From assembly GCF_006439015.1 (NCBI RefSeq), contig NZ_RCZG01000004.1, positions 62,001 through 126,000 of the forward strand: a stretch of DNA of 64,000 bases. Direction: 5' to 3'. Each line of letters starts with the position of its first letter. The first letter of the stretch is position 1. Both the position numbers and the translations under genes were made by a program. The DNA comes from Mycolicibacterium hodleri (GTDB lineage Bacteria; Actinomycetota; Actinomycetes; Mycobacteriales; Mycobacteriaceae). Below, piece by piece: positions 16,998-26,686 of this stretch. Below the pieces are notes generated by a model. It was given only the letters and a program-made list of their open reading frames with translations. It did not search any database and was not told where the DNA came from.

Positions 16998-17710
16998 TCA
17001 CGAGGCCGGTGCCACGTGGTCCGCGACGAAACCCGCCGCCTGATCGGTCATTCCGTTGAACCGGTAGGTGATGTGCGCAAACGTCGGCTGCCCGTCGGGG
17101 GTGCCGTCGCAGATGGTGTCCCCCTGCGCGCACAGGTCGATGAGCTTGGAGGCGTAGCTCGGGCCGATCGTCAGTTGCGGGGCGTCGTACTGGTTCAGGA
17201 ACTCTGGCGACGGCCTGCCGAACAGTGTCACCGCGGCGACGTGGTCCGCCACGCTCGGAGCCAGCGGCTCGGGTACGGAGGTGGCGGGCACACCGGCCGG
17301 CACCTGGTCCGCGGTGGCATAGCCCGCGACGACCGCGCCCTGGGAGTAGCCGCCGAGCACGATCTTGGTGTCCGGGCAGTTCGCTGCGGTCGCCTGCACG
17401 TGCGCCTCCGCGTCCTTGATGCCCTCGACGACGGTGCCGGCGAACGCCTCACGGTTGGCGAAGTCCCCGCTCGCGGGATAGTTGACCGGATAGACATCGA
17501 CCGACTTCGGGCCCAGCTGGGCGCGCACGGCATCGACGAACGACTGGCCGACTCCACCGACTCCGGCGGGCTCGCCGGTGCCCCGGGCGAAGACGATCTC
17601 CACGTCAGGGCAGGCCCGGCGGACGCGGCCGGGGCGAAGGTGCAGCTGAGGGTCGCCCCGGTGGAGAGCACGGCTGCGCCGAGCAGTCGTGATACGAGCC
17701 GAGAATTCAC
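16998..17710 (-). pseudogene. Cutinase, signal peptide and enzyme in different frames (frameshift)
   Basis: ATG 17710 starts a good signal peptide (MNSRLVSRLLGAAVLSTG... FAPAASAGP), but the mature cutinase begins in another frame at CPDVEIVFARGTGEP and runs to 16998. The cutinase part is complete: GGYSQGAVV holds the catalytic serine, then the Asp loop (CAQGDTICDGTPDG) and His (ITYRFNG region). One base missing near 17611-17618 would join the signal peptide (...ASAGP) to CPDVE as in intact relatives. Either the gene is inactivated or there is a sequencing error. The family are secreted serine esterases acting on cutin, lipids or polyesters. Confidence 0.8.
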
Positions 17711-17971
17711 GTAAGTTCCTCACGTCGATGGAGCTGCAAAATCGGGTGCAATCGGGCAGCGGACGCTGGTCGCGCTGCCCTTGCATCCATACCCCGGTGT
17801 TTGCCAGTCAAACCGTGGGCGGATCGATCAGAAGTCGCCGAGCCAGATCGCGGTGGATGGCCATCGCGGCCGGGATCACCGACGAGGAGAACGGGTTCGG
17901 CTTCGGCACGCTGATCGCGCTGGAACTTCGGATTGCCGAGGAGTGCCGTGAGCAGGCTCGGGGTGTGACGG

Positions 17972-18445
17972 TCAGCTTCGCGGGGTCAGCTTGATGGCGG
18001 CGATGTTCAGACGCCTGACCCACTCGGCGAACTGGTCGAGCGAGGGCACCGCCGAACCGGTGAACGTCAGGCCCATGGCGCGCTGCGCCTTCTTCGGCCC
18101 GTAGCCGGTGGCCACGCGATGGGCGATGTCGGTGACGGTTGCCGTGTCAGTCACGAGCTGACCCCACATGGGCGTCCTTCTACCCGCGTACCGGACGTCG
18201 GCGGGCGCGCCGTCGGCGAAGTTGTGCTTCCATCCGGCCTCGACCATGCCGTAGAGATCGCCGTCGAGGTGGTGAGCGCTGATGGGTAAGGAGAACCGTC
18301 GGCCCGACTTGCGGCCGGTGAACTCGACGAGCATGAAGTCCTTGAGCGACGCGCCGATGCCCGGGACGCGGAGCACGGTGCGGAGGGTCGGGCTCAGTAG
18401 TCGCATCACGAGTTGCGGGGGATGGGCGGCATCGATCGTGGTCAT
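17972..18445 (-). CDS. Ddn-family nitroreductase/F420-type oxidoreductase, copy 1
   Basis: 157 residues of the deazaflavin-dependent nitroreductase (split beta-barrel) family. Landmarks are FTGRKSGRRFSLPISAHHLDGDLYGMVEAGWKHNF (cut here at the barrel core) and YAGRRTP. These proteins use reduced F420 or related cofactors and are expanded in mycobacteria. The adjacent copy at 18668 has the same length and near-identical core, so the pair arose by tandem duplication. The substrate is unknown. Confidence 0.85.
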   Translation of the reverse strand: MTTIDAAHPPQLVMRLLSPTLRTVLRVPGIGASLKDFMLVEFTGRKSGRRFSLPISAHHLDGDLYGMVEAGWKHNFADGAPADVRYAGRRTPMWGQLVTDTATVTDIAHRVATGYGPKKAQRAMGLTFTGSAVPSLDQFAEWVRRLNIAAIKLTPRS

Positions 18446-18667
18446 GAGTCAGGATGCCACGATCTTGACCGACGAGGAACCCGCAGGTGCAAGGCTCTCG
18501 TCCTCAAGTGTCGGGACGGCACCGAGAAGACCATCGGCGGCTGTGATCTGTTCGTTCCGAACGGTGTTGGGCTGTACCGGTGGTGTGGCACTACTGGCGT
18601 CACCCCGATGACCGTCCAGAGCTCACCGACGGCTCGACGAGGGACGATTCGACACCAGCGTGGACAC

Positions 18668-19141
18668 TCAGGAGCGCGGCGTCAGCTTGATGGCGGCGAG
18701 GTGTGTCCGGCCCGCTGCCTCGGTGAACTCGTCGAGCGAGGGCACCGTCGACCCCGTGAACCGTAGGCCCATTGAGCGCTGCGCCTTCTTCGGCCCGTAT
18801 TCGGTGGCGACGCGGTGCGCGATGGCGGCCGCGGTCGCGGGGTCCTTGATCAGCTGGCCCTGCATGGGTGTCTTCTTCCCGCCGAACCAGACGTCGGCGG
18901 GTGCACCGTCGGCGAAGTTGTGCTTCCAGCCGGCTTCGAGGATGACGTAGAGATCGCCGTCGAGGTGGTGCGCGCTGACGGGCACGGAAAACCGTCGGCC
19001 CGACTTGCGGCCGGTGTACTCGACGACCATGAAGTCCTTGAGTGCGGAACCAAGGCCGGGGATGCGGAGTGCGGTGCGCAGCGCCGGGTTGACGACGCGC
19101 AACATGAGTTGTGGAGGGTGGGCGGTGTCGATCGTGGGCAT
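18668..19141 (-). CDS. Ddn-family nitroreductase/F420-type oxidoreductase, copy 2
   Basis: 157 residues, parallel to the copy at 17972-18445 over the whole length. Shared blocks include TGRKSGRRFS, SAHHLDGDLY, EAGWKHNFADGAPADV, YGPKKAQR and AAIKLTPRS. Differences cluster in the first 35 residues and around residues 85-110, possible substrate-pocket changes. It is separated from copy 1 by 222 bases, so each probably has its own promoter. Confidence 0.85.
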   Translation of the reverse strand: MPTIDTAHPPQLMLRVVNPALRTALRIPGLGSALKDFMVVEYTGRKSGRRFSVPVSAHHLDGDLYVILEAGWKHNFADGAPADVWFGGKKTPMQGQLIKDPATAAAIAHRVATEYGPKKAQRSMGLRFTGSTVPSLDEFTEAAGRTHLAAIKLTPRS

Positions 19142-19192
19142 GATCTCAGGCTAGGCCGGACGGATGGCGAGTTGGGGGGAAAGACGAGAACA

Positions 19193-20014
19193 TCAGTAAG
19201 CCAGGATCGAGGCGAGCTCATTGCGAGGCACCGACACTTGCTGCGCACCAGCGGCTTCGATCGTCCACTGACCCTGGCCGATGAAGAAGATCACCGCGCC
19301 GTCGGTGAGGGCGAAGTTCTGATACATCTCCGCGCCAATGGGATTGGCGTCGACGGGGGCGCCTTGCAGGCGATTCTTCAACTCGTTCTCGACGAATGGA
19401 TCGAGCACCGCGACGGGATCGGCGCCCGGCTTGAAAAGGGTCGCGAAGGTAATCGACGCCTTCTTGGCCATGTCGTAGTTCAGCGCGTCGTAATAGGTCT
19501 CGGGATGAGCCCCACCGACGTTGACGTACTCCTCGAGGACGAGGCTTTCGGTCCGGGCGTCCGGCGGACCAGAGGCGTACGACGTCGGGGTGATGCCGAG
19601 CGCCTTCGGTACGTCGCGCACCGGCGGTTCGCTGACCGTCTCGATGAACTGGTCCCGCTGTCGTTTGAGGACGGTGGCCAGAGCGGGCTGGTCGGGGTAG
19701 GTGACGGGAAAGCTCATGTCGATCGTGTAGCCGGCGGTCTCCGTGTGCACGGTGCAGACCTGGTCGGGTCCCACCTGGCCGCCGAGCTCGCTGCACGCCG
19801 ACGATGCACTGGCGACGGACGTCGACGCCGGCGCCGCGGAAGACGTCGAAGTCATCGAAGTCGTCGAAGTCGTCGAAGTCGTCGAAGTCGTCGAAGTCGT
19901 TGTCGCCGTAGCGGACTCCGACGATGCGCTCGGGGTGCTCGCCCCACCGCATGCCGTCACCCCGGTCACGACGGCGGCCCCTGCGAGCGCGATCAGGAAC
20001 CTGGGTGTCGTCAT
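19193..20014 (-). CDS. Secreted lipoprotein with Ser/Thr-rich linker and DUF3298-like domain
   Basis: 273 residues from ATG 20014. The lipoprotein signal peptide ends VTGVTAC, so Cys22 or so is the lipidated residue. A low-complexity Ser/Thr linker follows (about 27-72, built on a DNA repeat, STTSTTSTT). The globular part (about 75-273; DMSFPVTYPDQPALATVLKR, EEYVNVGGAHPETYYDALNY, FFIGQGQWTIEAAGAQQVSV) matches the DUF3298/RsiV-like fold found in mycobacterial surface proteins. Anchored on the outer face of the membrane; function unknown. Its start overlaps the end of a DUF4239 fragment by 4 bp. Confidence 0.78.
   Translation of the reverse strand: MTTPRFLIALAGAAVVTGVTACGGASTPSASSESATATTTSTTSTTSTTSTTSMTSTSSAAPASTSVASASSACSELGGQVGPDQVCTVHTETAGYTIDMSFPVTYPDQPALATVLKRQRDQFIETVSEPPVRDVPKALGITPTSYASGPPDARTESLVLEEYVNVGGAHPETYYDALNYDMAKKASITFATLFKPGADPVAVLDPFVENELKNRLQGAPVDANPIGAEMYQNFALTDGAVIFFIGQGQWTIEAAGAQQVSVPRNELASILAY
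19844..19900 (-). repeat. 9-bp coding microsatellite (gtcgaagtc unit)
   Basis: About six head-to-tail copies of a 9-bp unit with one atc variant near 19854. They encode the STT repeats in the lipoprotein linker. Unit length is a multiple of three, so copy-number change would alter linker length without breaking the frame. Confidence 0.8.
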
Positions 20015-20313
20015 GGGGTGATTGTGCAGCCGATCTGCGACGGGCGGACCCGAACGGGCACATCGAACGCGACGGTGGCGTTCTCGGCCTCGCCGAACTG
20101 CTCCCACACCACGGCCACCACGAAGGTGACGAGCACCGCATAGAGCACGCCGGCGAGCTGAAACATCTGTCCCGACGCGGCATTCGCCTCTTCGAGCCGA
20201 GTGTGCGAGACGGCCTTACGAAACAAGAGCAGACCGCCCACCTCCAGCGCGATGACGAGGGCCACCGCCGCGGACCCGAGAAGCGGAGCGGGCAACTGCA
20301 AGAGCCAGATCAC
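20011..20313 (-). pseudogene. N-terminal fragment of a DUF4239 (bestrophin-like) membrane protein
   Basis: 100 residues. Two membrane segments are present (about 10-30, LLGSAAVALVIALEVGGLLL; about 50-70, FQLAGVLYAVLVTFVVAVVW), then WEQFGEAE, the conserved start of DUF4239 proteins. Intact members are about 250 residues with further membrane helices. Here the frame ends shortly after EQFGEAENATVAFD, so the C-terminal half is gone. Its stop overlaps the lipoprotein ATG by 4 bp, so a deletion may have joined the two genes. It could still be translated and couple expression of the lipoprotein. Confidence 0.6.
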
Positions 20314-20405
20314 GGGACCCTTGGTCGAGCGGACGTCCGGGGTGTCCGCTCGACCAGTATTGGCCGCGCCACGGGCTCAGGCTGGCTCGTCGCTCCGACC
20401 ACCGG

Positions 20406-22179
20406 TCAGAGCAGCCCGAGCAGTTCGAGATCGCTGACGTACTTGACGATCACCGGCTGCGACAGATGTGGCACGTCCTTGTCCGGCCCGATCTTGGCGT
20501 CCTGCACGGCGGCCCGGAAGTGATCCGCCGGCGCGAGAGAGCCGTAGATCGGCTGCTGCGGCTTCTGGTAGTTGTGCAGCAGCGGCAGCAGAGACGCCGC
20601 GCGTTGCTTCTCGGGCAGTGACCGCAACGACGTCTCGAAGCGCGCCAGCCAGCTCGCGTACTCCGGTACCCGGACGATGGGGTAGCCGGCCTCGACCAGC
20701 CAGTCGACGAACGTGTCCATGCTGATGCCGTCGTCGTACGGGTTCATCACGTGATAGGTCTCGTAGCCTTCCGTCACGTCAGCACCCAAGGTCGAGACCG
20801 CATCGGCGATGAATTCGACTGGGAGACCGTCGAAGTGCGACCGCTGACGGCTGCCGCCCTCATCCAGCTCGTAGAACGAGCTTGGAGCCACACCGGTCGC
20901 GACCAGGCTCAGGATCATCCGGGTGAACATGTCCGGCACGTTGAGCTGCCCGGCGTAGGTGGTGTCCGCCATTATCATGTCGCAGCGGAACACCGACACC
21001 GGCAGCCCGGCCATATCGTTGGCCTCGCGGAGTAGCACCTCGCCCGCCCACTTGCTGTTGCCGTACCCGTTGGCGTAGGAGTCGTCGACCTTGCGCGTCG
21101 CGCTCATCTGCCGGATGTCGGTTTCCTCGACGAACGTGCCGGGGGTGATGCCGTCGCCCACGCCGATCGTCGAGAGGTATACGAACGGCTTGATGCGGGT
21201 GGTCAGCGCGATGCGGATCAGCTCCGCGGTGCCCACGGCGTTCGGCACGAACAGCTGGCTGTAGGGCAGCACGTGGTTGACCAGGGCGGCGGGGTCGACG
21301 ATCAGGTCGACGGTGTCGGCCAGCCGCTGCCAATCCGCTTGCTCCAGGCCGAGATTGGCTTCGCCCTTGTCACCGGCGAGCACCTCGAGGTGTTCCGCCG
21401 CCAGCTCGCGGTAGTGCGCCACCAGCTTCGGGTCACCGCTGTCGAAGGTGGCGTCGAGACGGGCGCGGGCGGCATCGTCGTCCTTGGCGCGGACCAGGGC
21501 GATCACCTTGCCGTCCACCAGGTCCATCCGCTCCAGCCATTCCAGGGCCAGGTAGCGGCCGAGGAAGCCAGTCGCTCCGGTGAGCAGCACGGTCCGGACC
21601 TCGCGGGCCGGTCCCGGCAGTGACGGTGCCGCCGCGAGGGTGGCTTCGTCCAGGAACTTTTCCAACGTCAGGTCGCTGGCGTGCACCTCCGTCGCATTGC
21701 GACCGTGGACCGCGTCGTACGTCGGCCGCTTCGTGCCACCGGCGCGCTGGTTCTCGATGTACGCAGCGATGGCCGCCAGGTCGCTGGCCGGGCTGACGAT
21801 GACGCCGACGGGGACGTCGACCTCGAAGATCTCATGCAGCAGGTTGGCGAAGGTCAACGCCGACAACGAGTCTCCACCCAGGTCGGTGAACTGCGCATCG
21901 GGTGCGACGTCGGAGGCGGTCGCGCCGAGCAGTGCGCTGGCGGCCTTGCCGACAGTCTCCAGCACCGGCGCCGTGGCGCCGTCCTGGCGCAGCGTCCGCA
22001 GTACGTTCGCCTGACCGTCAGCCAGATCGACGTAGAGCTGCTCGAGCTCCGGGCCGTAACGGGCCTTGAGCTGCGGGCGGGCCACCTTCCGGATGCCAGT
22101 GAGCAGACCGTTCTCCAGGGTGAAAGGCGTTGTCTCGACGAGGAAATCGCGGGGGATCTCGTATGACTGCAGGCCGGCA
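20406..22179 (-). pseudogene. car: Carboxylic acid reductase lacking its adenylation domain
   Basis: Homology to carboxylic acid reductase begins abruptly at 22179 with [20 protein letters not shown], the end of the adenylation domain. It continues through the carrier domain ([10 protein letters not shown], phosphopantetheine serine) and the NADPH reductase domain ([35 protein letters not shown] with the Tyr/Lys pair) to a normal C-terminus (LELLGLL). Full enzymes are about 1170 residues; about 590 remain. A TAA lies in frame 8 codons upstream of the homology and there is no ATG/GTG before the GTG at 22085, so any product would be carrier plus reductase only and could not activate acids. Confidence 0.85.
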
Positions 22180-22203
22180 CAGCATCGTGCGCGCTTCCGG
22201 AAA

Positions 22204-22562
22204 CTAACTTAGAGAACCTATATATTCCTGGGAGTGTGCTGTGAGGGCTCGAGCGCGTACGCCGTCGACCGGTTGAAGTCGCTGCGAGAGAGCCGTTTTG
22301 ACGCGGTGGATGATTGATGCGCGGTGACCCACGTCATAGCGAGATGCCGGCTCATCCGGCAGCAGATCGGTTTTCGGCGGCGAGTAACGAATGCCGTTCT
22401 CCGACCTACGGTCATGGCGGGGGCGGGGGTTCTCCACCGGGGAGCTCCCGGCGCCACACAGCTGTTGCTTAACAAGCGCAGGAATAAATCATAGGTGAAC
22501 TATGTAGTTTCACCAGGTCGGGGTGACTCGGAGCAACCACTCCGGATTAAGGAGCAATGACG
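22204..22562. other. Intergenic region at the broken end of the reductase gene
   Basis: About 360 bases. None of it resembles the missing adenylation-domain coding sequence. AT-rich patches (tatatattcc near 22220) suggest promoter sequence for the plus-strand gene at 22563. No insertion sequence or clear repeat explains the truncation. Confidence 0.45.
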
Positions 22563-23177
22563 ATGAACCTCAAGAAAGCCGTCGCGGGAGTGACCTTCGC
22601 GGGCGGGATCGGGCTGGCCCTGATTACGGGCAGTTCGGGCGTCGCGCTGGCAGCACCTGGCGGTGGCGGCAATTGCCAGCCCCCGTTCTGTGCAGGAGGA
22701 CCTGGGCCGGGTGGGCCCGGTGGCCCGCAGGGACAGCGTGGCCCTAGCGGCCAGGATGGCGACCGTGGGAACGGTGGCCCGGGTGACAACCGTGGACAGG
22801 GTGGACCGGGCGACCTCCGTGGGCCCGGCAATGACCGCGGCCCCGGTGGACCCGGCGGCCCGGGTGAGTTCCGTGGACCGGATGGTCCTGGCGATGACCG
22901 TGGACCCGGCGACAACCGGGGACCGGATGGTCACGACTGGGGACCGCGTCCCCCGGACGCCTTCGGTGGCTTCCGCAACGCCCCATGGGGTGGCGGACCC
23001 GCACCGTGGGGCTGGGGAGCACCGCCGCGGGCAGGTTGGGACCGGCCGTTGCCGCCTCCCGGCGGGTACTGGAACTACGGACCGATCAACTACTTTGGTT
23101 ACAACCAAACTCCGATCTGGGACCGGGGCTTCAACGCTTGGGGCTTCTACTTCTTCGGAATCTGGATCCCGCTGTAA
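22563..23177 (+). CDS. Secreted glycine/proline-rich collagen-like protein
   Basis: About 204 residues. Signal peptide residues 1-31 ([20 protein letters not shown]... VALAAP). A collagen-like low-complexity stretch (about 32-125) of [12 protein letters not shown] and similar units follows, then an aromatic C-terminal region ([35 protein letters not shown]). Two ATGs are 6 bases apart. The second, 22563, has aaggag at ideal spacing; the first, 22557, sits too close. A surface or matrix role is a guess. The two cysteines (NCQPPFC) lie near the mature N-terminus. Confidence 0.72.
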   Translation: MNLKKAVAGVTFAGGIGLALITGSSGVALAAPGGGGNCQPPFCAGGPGPGGPGGPQGQRGPSGQDGDRGNGGPGDNRGQGGPGDLRGPGNDRGPGGPGGPGEFRGPDGPGDDRGPGDNRGPDGHDWGPRPPDAFGGFRNAPWGGGPAPWGWGAPPRAGWDRPLPPPGGYWNYGPINYFGYNQTPIWDRGFNAWGFYFFGIWIPL

Positions 23178-23759
23178 ACCGATGTGACACGAAGAGCAGC
23201 GGTCTCGCGATGATGCGAGGCGGCTGTTCTCGTTGGTGACTGAGACACGTGCGCAGGCGTAGCTCACCCGCACAGTGGATATACGAGACCGATTGTCCGA
23301 AACAATTGCATTGCGAAGATTGTGAGCACGACGCATCCGATCGAGGGAAGTACGAAGCTCCTTCCGTAGCGGATGTGTGCAACCTGCATCCCCGCGGAGT
23401 TCACCTGTGAAGCTTTGTCTTTGGTGTCCCTGGCTTGATCTAGAAGGCAGGGCAACCGCTCCGCCAGCGTCCACGGGGCACGTCAGCAGCCGACCTAGGC
23501 CGAGCTACCACCCTTCCAGCGCTCACCGATCACGTTCGATGCGTTCGCGACAGCGCTCAACTGCGACTTTGCCCGCGTGAGTCCGATTGACCTTGTAATC
23601 AACCACGAATGATCACCTGCAGCGTAGGTTGACGAGTGACCAAATGATCCCGTTTGAGGATTTGAGGCCACGCAGCTTGGGTAGCCTCGAACTGCTCGCG
23701 GTTGGATACAGGTTGGTGCGGCACGGGGACGTAAACGGCTTCCGGAGGGACTCTCAATT
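23178..23759. other. Intergenic region at the left edge of the defence island
   Basis: About 580 bases. GC falls visibly here and stays lower through about 35.8 kb. No gene is convincing on either strand. Promoter sequences for the operon starting at 23760 should lie in the last 100 bases, but I cannot mark a clear -10/-35. No direct repeat matching the right edge was found by eye. Confidence 0.45.
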
Positions 23760-24017
23760 TTGGCGCTTATCACAAGCTTTCGATTTCGTAATGACCGCGT
23801 GATCAGCTACAGAACAAGGGTCGAATGTGGCTGGACGTATGACCGCTCCGCAAATCACTCCAGGTTGCTACAGCTAGAGACCTACGCATCTGACGGCACG
23901 ACAAGCCAGGTACTACAGTTAAACAGGAATCGGGCCATGGATCTTCTGGCGATCCTCAACGAGGTGTTTCCTGGGCTAACCGGCGGGTCGTCGTCGGATG
24001 AGGACGTGAGTTCATGA
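23760..24017 (+). CDS. Small protein, first gene of the Z1 defence operon
   Basis: 85 residues with a TTG start; gaggga lies 10 bases upstream. MALITSFRFRNDRVISYRTR opens a beta-rich part with WTYDRSANHSRLLQLETY and TSQVLQLNRNRAMDLLAILN, then an acidic tail (SSSDEDVSS). No known domain is recognised. The 4-bp overlap with the Z1 gene and first position suggest a regulatory or structural subunit of that system. Function unknown. Confidence 0.65.
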   Translation: MALITSFRFRNDRVISYRTRVECGWTYDRSANHSRLLQLETYASDGTTSQVLQLNRNRAMDLLAILNEVFPGLTGGSSSDEDVSS

Positions 24018-26686
24018 CCGATCCTGCGGCCGTCTCTGACCTTGATTCCCTGGCAGCCGAAGATCCGGTAGTAAGGCAACTTGCTCGGATCATTCGCGAC
24101 AGTACGTCGTTGACACTTGACGACGCAGTCGGCGAACTCTCACAAATCGTGGAGATATCGCGTGTGCAAAAGGCTGCCGAGCGAATCCGTGAGCTCAACG
24201 AGCTGATCAAGAATGCCCAGGTTCCAACGTCGGTGGTGGCCGGGAATATCGAGACCTGGTATCCGGGACCCCGAGCCGAGGATCGCAACTGGTCCGCCCT
24301 GGTCGAGATACTGCGGGCCGATGGTTGGGACGACGACATGTTGAAGGACCTCAATGATTCGTCGACCAAGGTGGTGGCTAATCTGCCGAATCCTGCCGGA
24401 GAGGGGGAGTACCACTGCCGCGGGTTGGTGCTCGGATACGTGCAAAGCGGCAAGACAACGAACTTCACGGCTGTCATTGCGAAGGCAGCAGACGCTGGTT
24501 ACCGCCTCTTCATCATACTTTCGGGAATTCACGATGCGCTGCGGCTGCAAACTCAGGATCGGCTCAACGAGCAGCTCTGGGGTCCTCACAGCGACATCTG
24601 GCACAGGCTGACAGATGAACAGGACTTTCGCCCCACGGCCAATGTCGACGCGCTTCTGTCGACGCAACGGCAATGCGTGCTTGCCGTCGTCAAGAAGAAC
24701 GGCTCTCGGCTTCGTCTCCTGAGGGATTGGCTCTTCTCGGCACGGCCGGAAGTGCTTGCATCCTGCCCAATTCTGATCATCGACGACGAGGCGGACCAAG
24801 CTACGGTCAACACCTCCAAACCCGATCGACAACCAACGCGGATCAACGGCCTGATTCGGGACATCGTCAACAAGGTGCCAAAGTCGGCATACGTCGGGTA
24901 CACAGCTACGCCGTTCGCGAACGTCCTGATCGATCCCGGCGACTATGAAGACCTTTATCCGCGCGATTTCATCGTCGATCTCCCAAGGCCACTCCCATAC
25001 ATCGGTCCTGAGGCGATATTCGGAAGAGAGGCACTGGATTTCGATGATATCGACGTCGGTGACGATGGCAACAACTTCGTGCGTTCGGTGCCGGACGACG
25101 AGATCGATGATCTCCGACCGAAGGGAGCGGCTAAGCGGCACGAATTCGAGCCGCGAGTCACGGACAGCCTGGATGCTGCACTCCGCTACTTCCTAATGAG
25201 TACCGCCGCAAGGCGTTTGCGTAACAAGGGCAATCGTCATGCGACGGCGCTCATTCACACTTCGCAGCACATCGACGTCCATGAACGGACGGCCCAGGCG
25301 ATCGTCGATCACTTGTCGACGCTGCGCGCACGCCTAAGCCGTCGCGATGTAGTCCTGCTGGATGCCATGGAGCGTCAATGGGCTGAGGAATGTACAAAGG
25401 TCCCAGCACTTGATTTTCAGCTCGAAGCAATCGGTTGGGATGCCATCGCGGATGCACTATCAGCTGTCGCCGACGACGTTGAAGTCATCACTGACAACTC
25501 CCGCAGCCTCGAGAGGTTGTCGTTTGACGATGCAAATCCGCGTGTGATCGTCGCCGTGGGTGGCAATACGCTCTCGCGAGGTCTGACGCTAGAAGGCCTC
25601 GCCGTGTCCTTCTTTGTTCGGACCGCCTCCGCCTACGACACGCTGCTACAGATGGGGCGCTGGTTTGGTTACCGCAACGGATACGCAGATCTAACGCGGA
25701 TCTGGATGACGGACGAAATGCGGGCGTGGTTCCACCACCTAGCCACAGTCGAGCAGGAAATACGTTACGACGTTGAGAAGTTGGAGGTTGAGCACTTAAC
25801 ACCTGAACAGTTCGGAATCCGGATACGCACTCATCCGACGTTGGCGATTACGTCGGCAGCCAAGATGCGCCACGCGCGAACTGCAGAAGCCTCCTACGCC
25901 GGTCGAAGGCTGCAGACGATTCTCTTCAATCACAAGGACGCCGCGTGGCTCGCCGAGAACTTGCGTGCCGCACGGTCCCTGATCGCTTCAGCTGCATCAG
26001 CTAGAAGGTGGTATCCGAGGGCAGGAATAACTGTCATCGAAGGGATCGATTCCCAGCACATTGTTAGCTTTCTATCGATGTACAACTTTCATGAAAACAG
26101 CCGCGACCTCGATAGCCAGTTGATCAATCGGTACATTCTCGATCGGCGCGAAGAGGGCGAATTACTGCGCTTCAACGTTGCATTGATGACTCGCAGCTCT
26201 GACTCGGACTACCTGGGTGCGGTGGATCTGGGCGTTGACGGTATGGAATCCGGCTGCATCAATCGCGCCAAAATGTTACAGATCGGCGGGGCAACCTACG
26301 CTGATATCAAGGCGCTGATGAGCCGCAACGATCGTGTCATCGACCTCAAACTTGAGGATGGCTTGCTCACCGCCAAGACGAAGCCGGCGGAGCTGTCGCG
26401 GTTCCGAAGTCCTACAGAAGATGGCGGTCACAGCGACGGGTCGGGTCTCGTCTTGCTATACCCCGTTTCGAAGGACAGCCGTCCGGTTCGAGGAACGGCA
26501 AAAACTCGTGAGCCACTGAAGGCAGTGGACCATGTGCTCGGCCTCGGATTAGTGTTCCCCGAAAGTGCTTCTGCTAGGGCCAATGTCGAGTATGTCACAG
26601 CGGACATTGCCTCAATGCCTGACGTTGAGGTCGAATCGCCCGATGATTCAGACGAGCCCCTCGAACTCGAGGCGGAAACGGCGTGA
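24014..26686 (+). CDS. Z1-domain superfamily II helicase-like ATPase
   Basis: 890 residues. Helicase motifs in order: Walker A GYVQSGKTTNF at about 140-150, DEAD-like box ILIIDDEADQ at about 252-261, YVGYTATPFANV at about 293, GGNTLSRGLTLEGL at about 516, and the arginine-finger motif LLQMGRWFGYRNGY at about 543. GYTATPFAN followed by QMGRWFGYR is the hallmark of the Z1 family (once called endonuclease Z1), found in bacterial restriction systems. It probably translocates on or remodels foreign DNA using ATP. Four-base overlaps on both sides place it in the middle of one operon. Confidence 0.92.
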   Translation: MTDPAAVSDLDSLAAEDPVVRQLARIIRDSTSLTLDDAVGELSQIVEISRVQKAAERIRELNELIKNAQVPTSVVAGNIETWYPGPRAEDRNWSALVEILRADGWDDDMLKDLNDSSTKVVANLPNPAGEGEYHCRGLVLGYVQSGKTTNFTAVIAKAADAGYRLFIILSGIHDALRLQTQDRLNEQLWGPHSDIWHRLTDEQDFRPTANVDALLSTQRQCVLAVVKKNGSRLRLLRDWLFSARPEVLASCPILIIDDEADQATVNTSKPDRQPTRINGLIRDIVNKVPKSAYVGYTATPFANVLIDPGDYEDLYPRDFIVDLPRPLPYIGPEAIFGREALDFDDIDVGDDGNNFVRSVPDDEIDDLRPKGAAKRHEFEPRVTDSLDAALRYFLMSTAARRLRNKGNRHATALIHTSQHIDVHERTAQAIVDHLSTLRARLSRRDVVLLDAMERQWAEECTKVPALDFQLEAIGWDAIADALSAVADDVEVITDNSRSLERLSFDDANPRVIVAVGGNTLSRGLTLEGLAVSFFVRTASAYDTLLQMGRWFGYRNGYADLTRIWMTDEMRAWFHHLATVEQEIRYDVEKLEVEHLTPEQFGIRIRTHPTLAITSAAKMRHARTAEASYAGRRLQTILFNHKDAAWLAENLRAARSLIASAASARRWYPRAGITVIEGIDSQHIVSFLSMYNFHENSRDLDSQLINRYILDRREEGELLRFNVALMTRSSDSDYLGAVDLGVDGMESGCINRAKMLQIGGATYADIKALMSRNDRVIDLKLEDGLLTAKTKPAELSRFRSPTEDGGHSDGSGLVLLYPVSKDSRPVRGTAKTREPLKAVDHVLGLGLVFPESASARANVEYVTADIASMPDVEVESPDDSDEPLELEAETA

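Noticed and set aside
17600..17625. Programmed ribosomal frameshift in the cutinase
   Set aside because: No slippery heptamer or downstream structure is evident; intact relatives are in one frame.
17689..17994. Plus-strand frame ending with a protein-like helix near 17870-17990
   Set aside because: No good start or ribosome site, overlaps the end of a Ddn gene, and matches no family I know. It may be a gene scrap, but I cannot support it.
23264..23455. Minus-strand 41-63 residue frame with one hydrophobic stretch
   Set aside because: Weak ribosome site, no family, in an AT-richer gap where chance hydrophobic frames are common.
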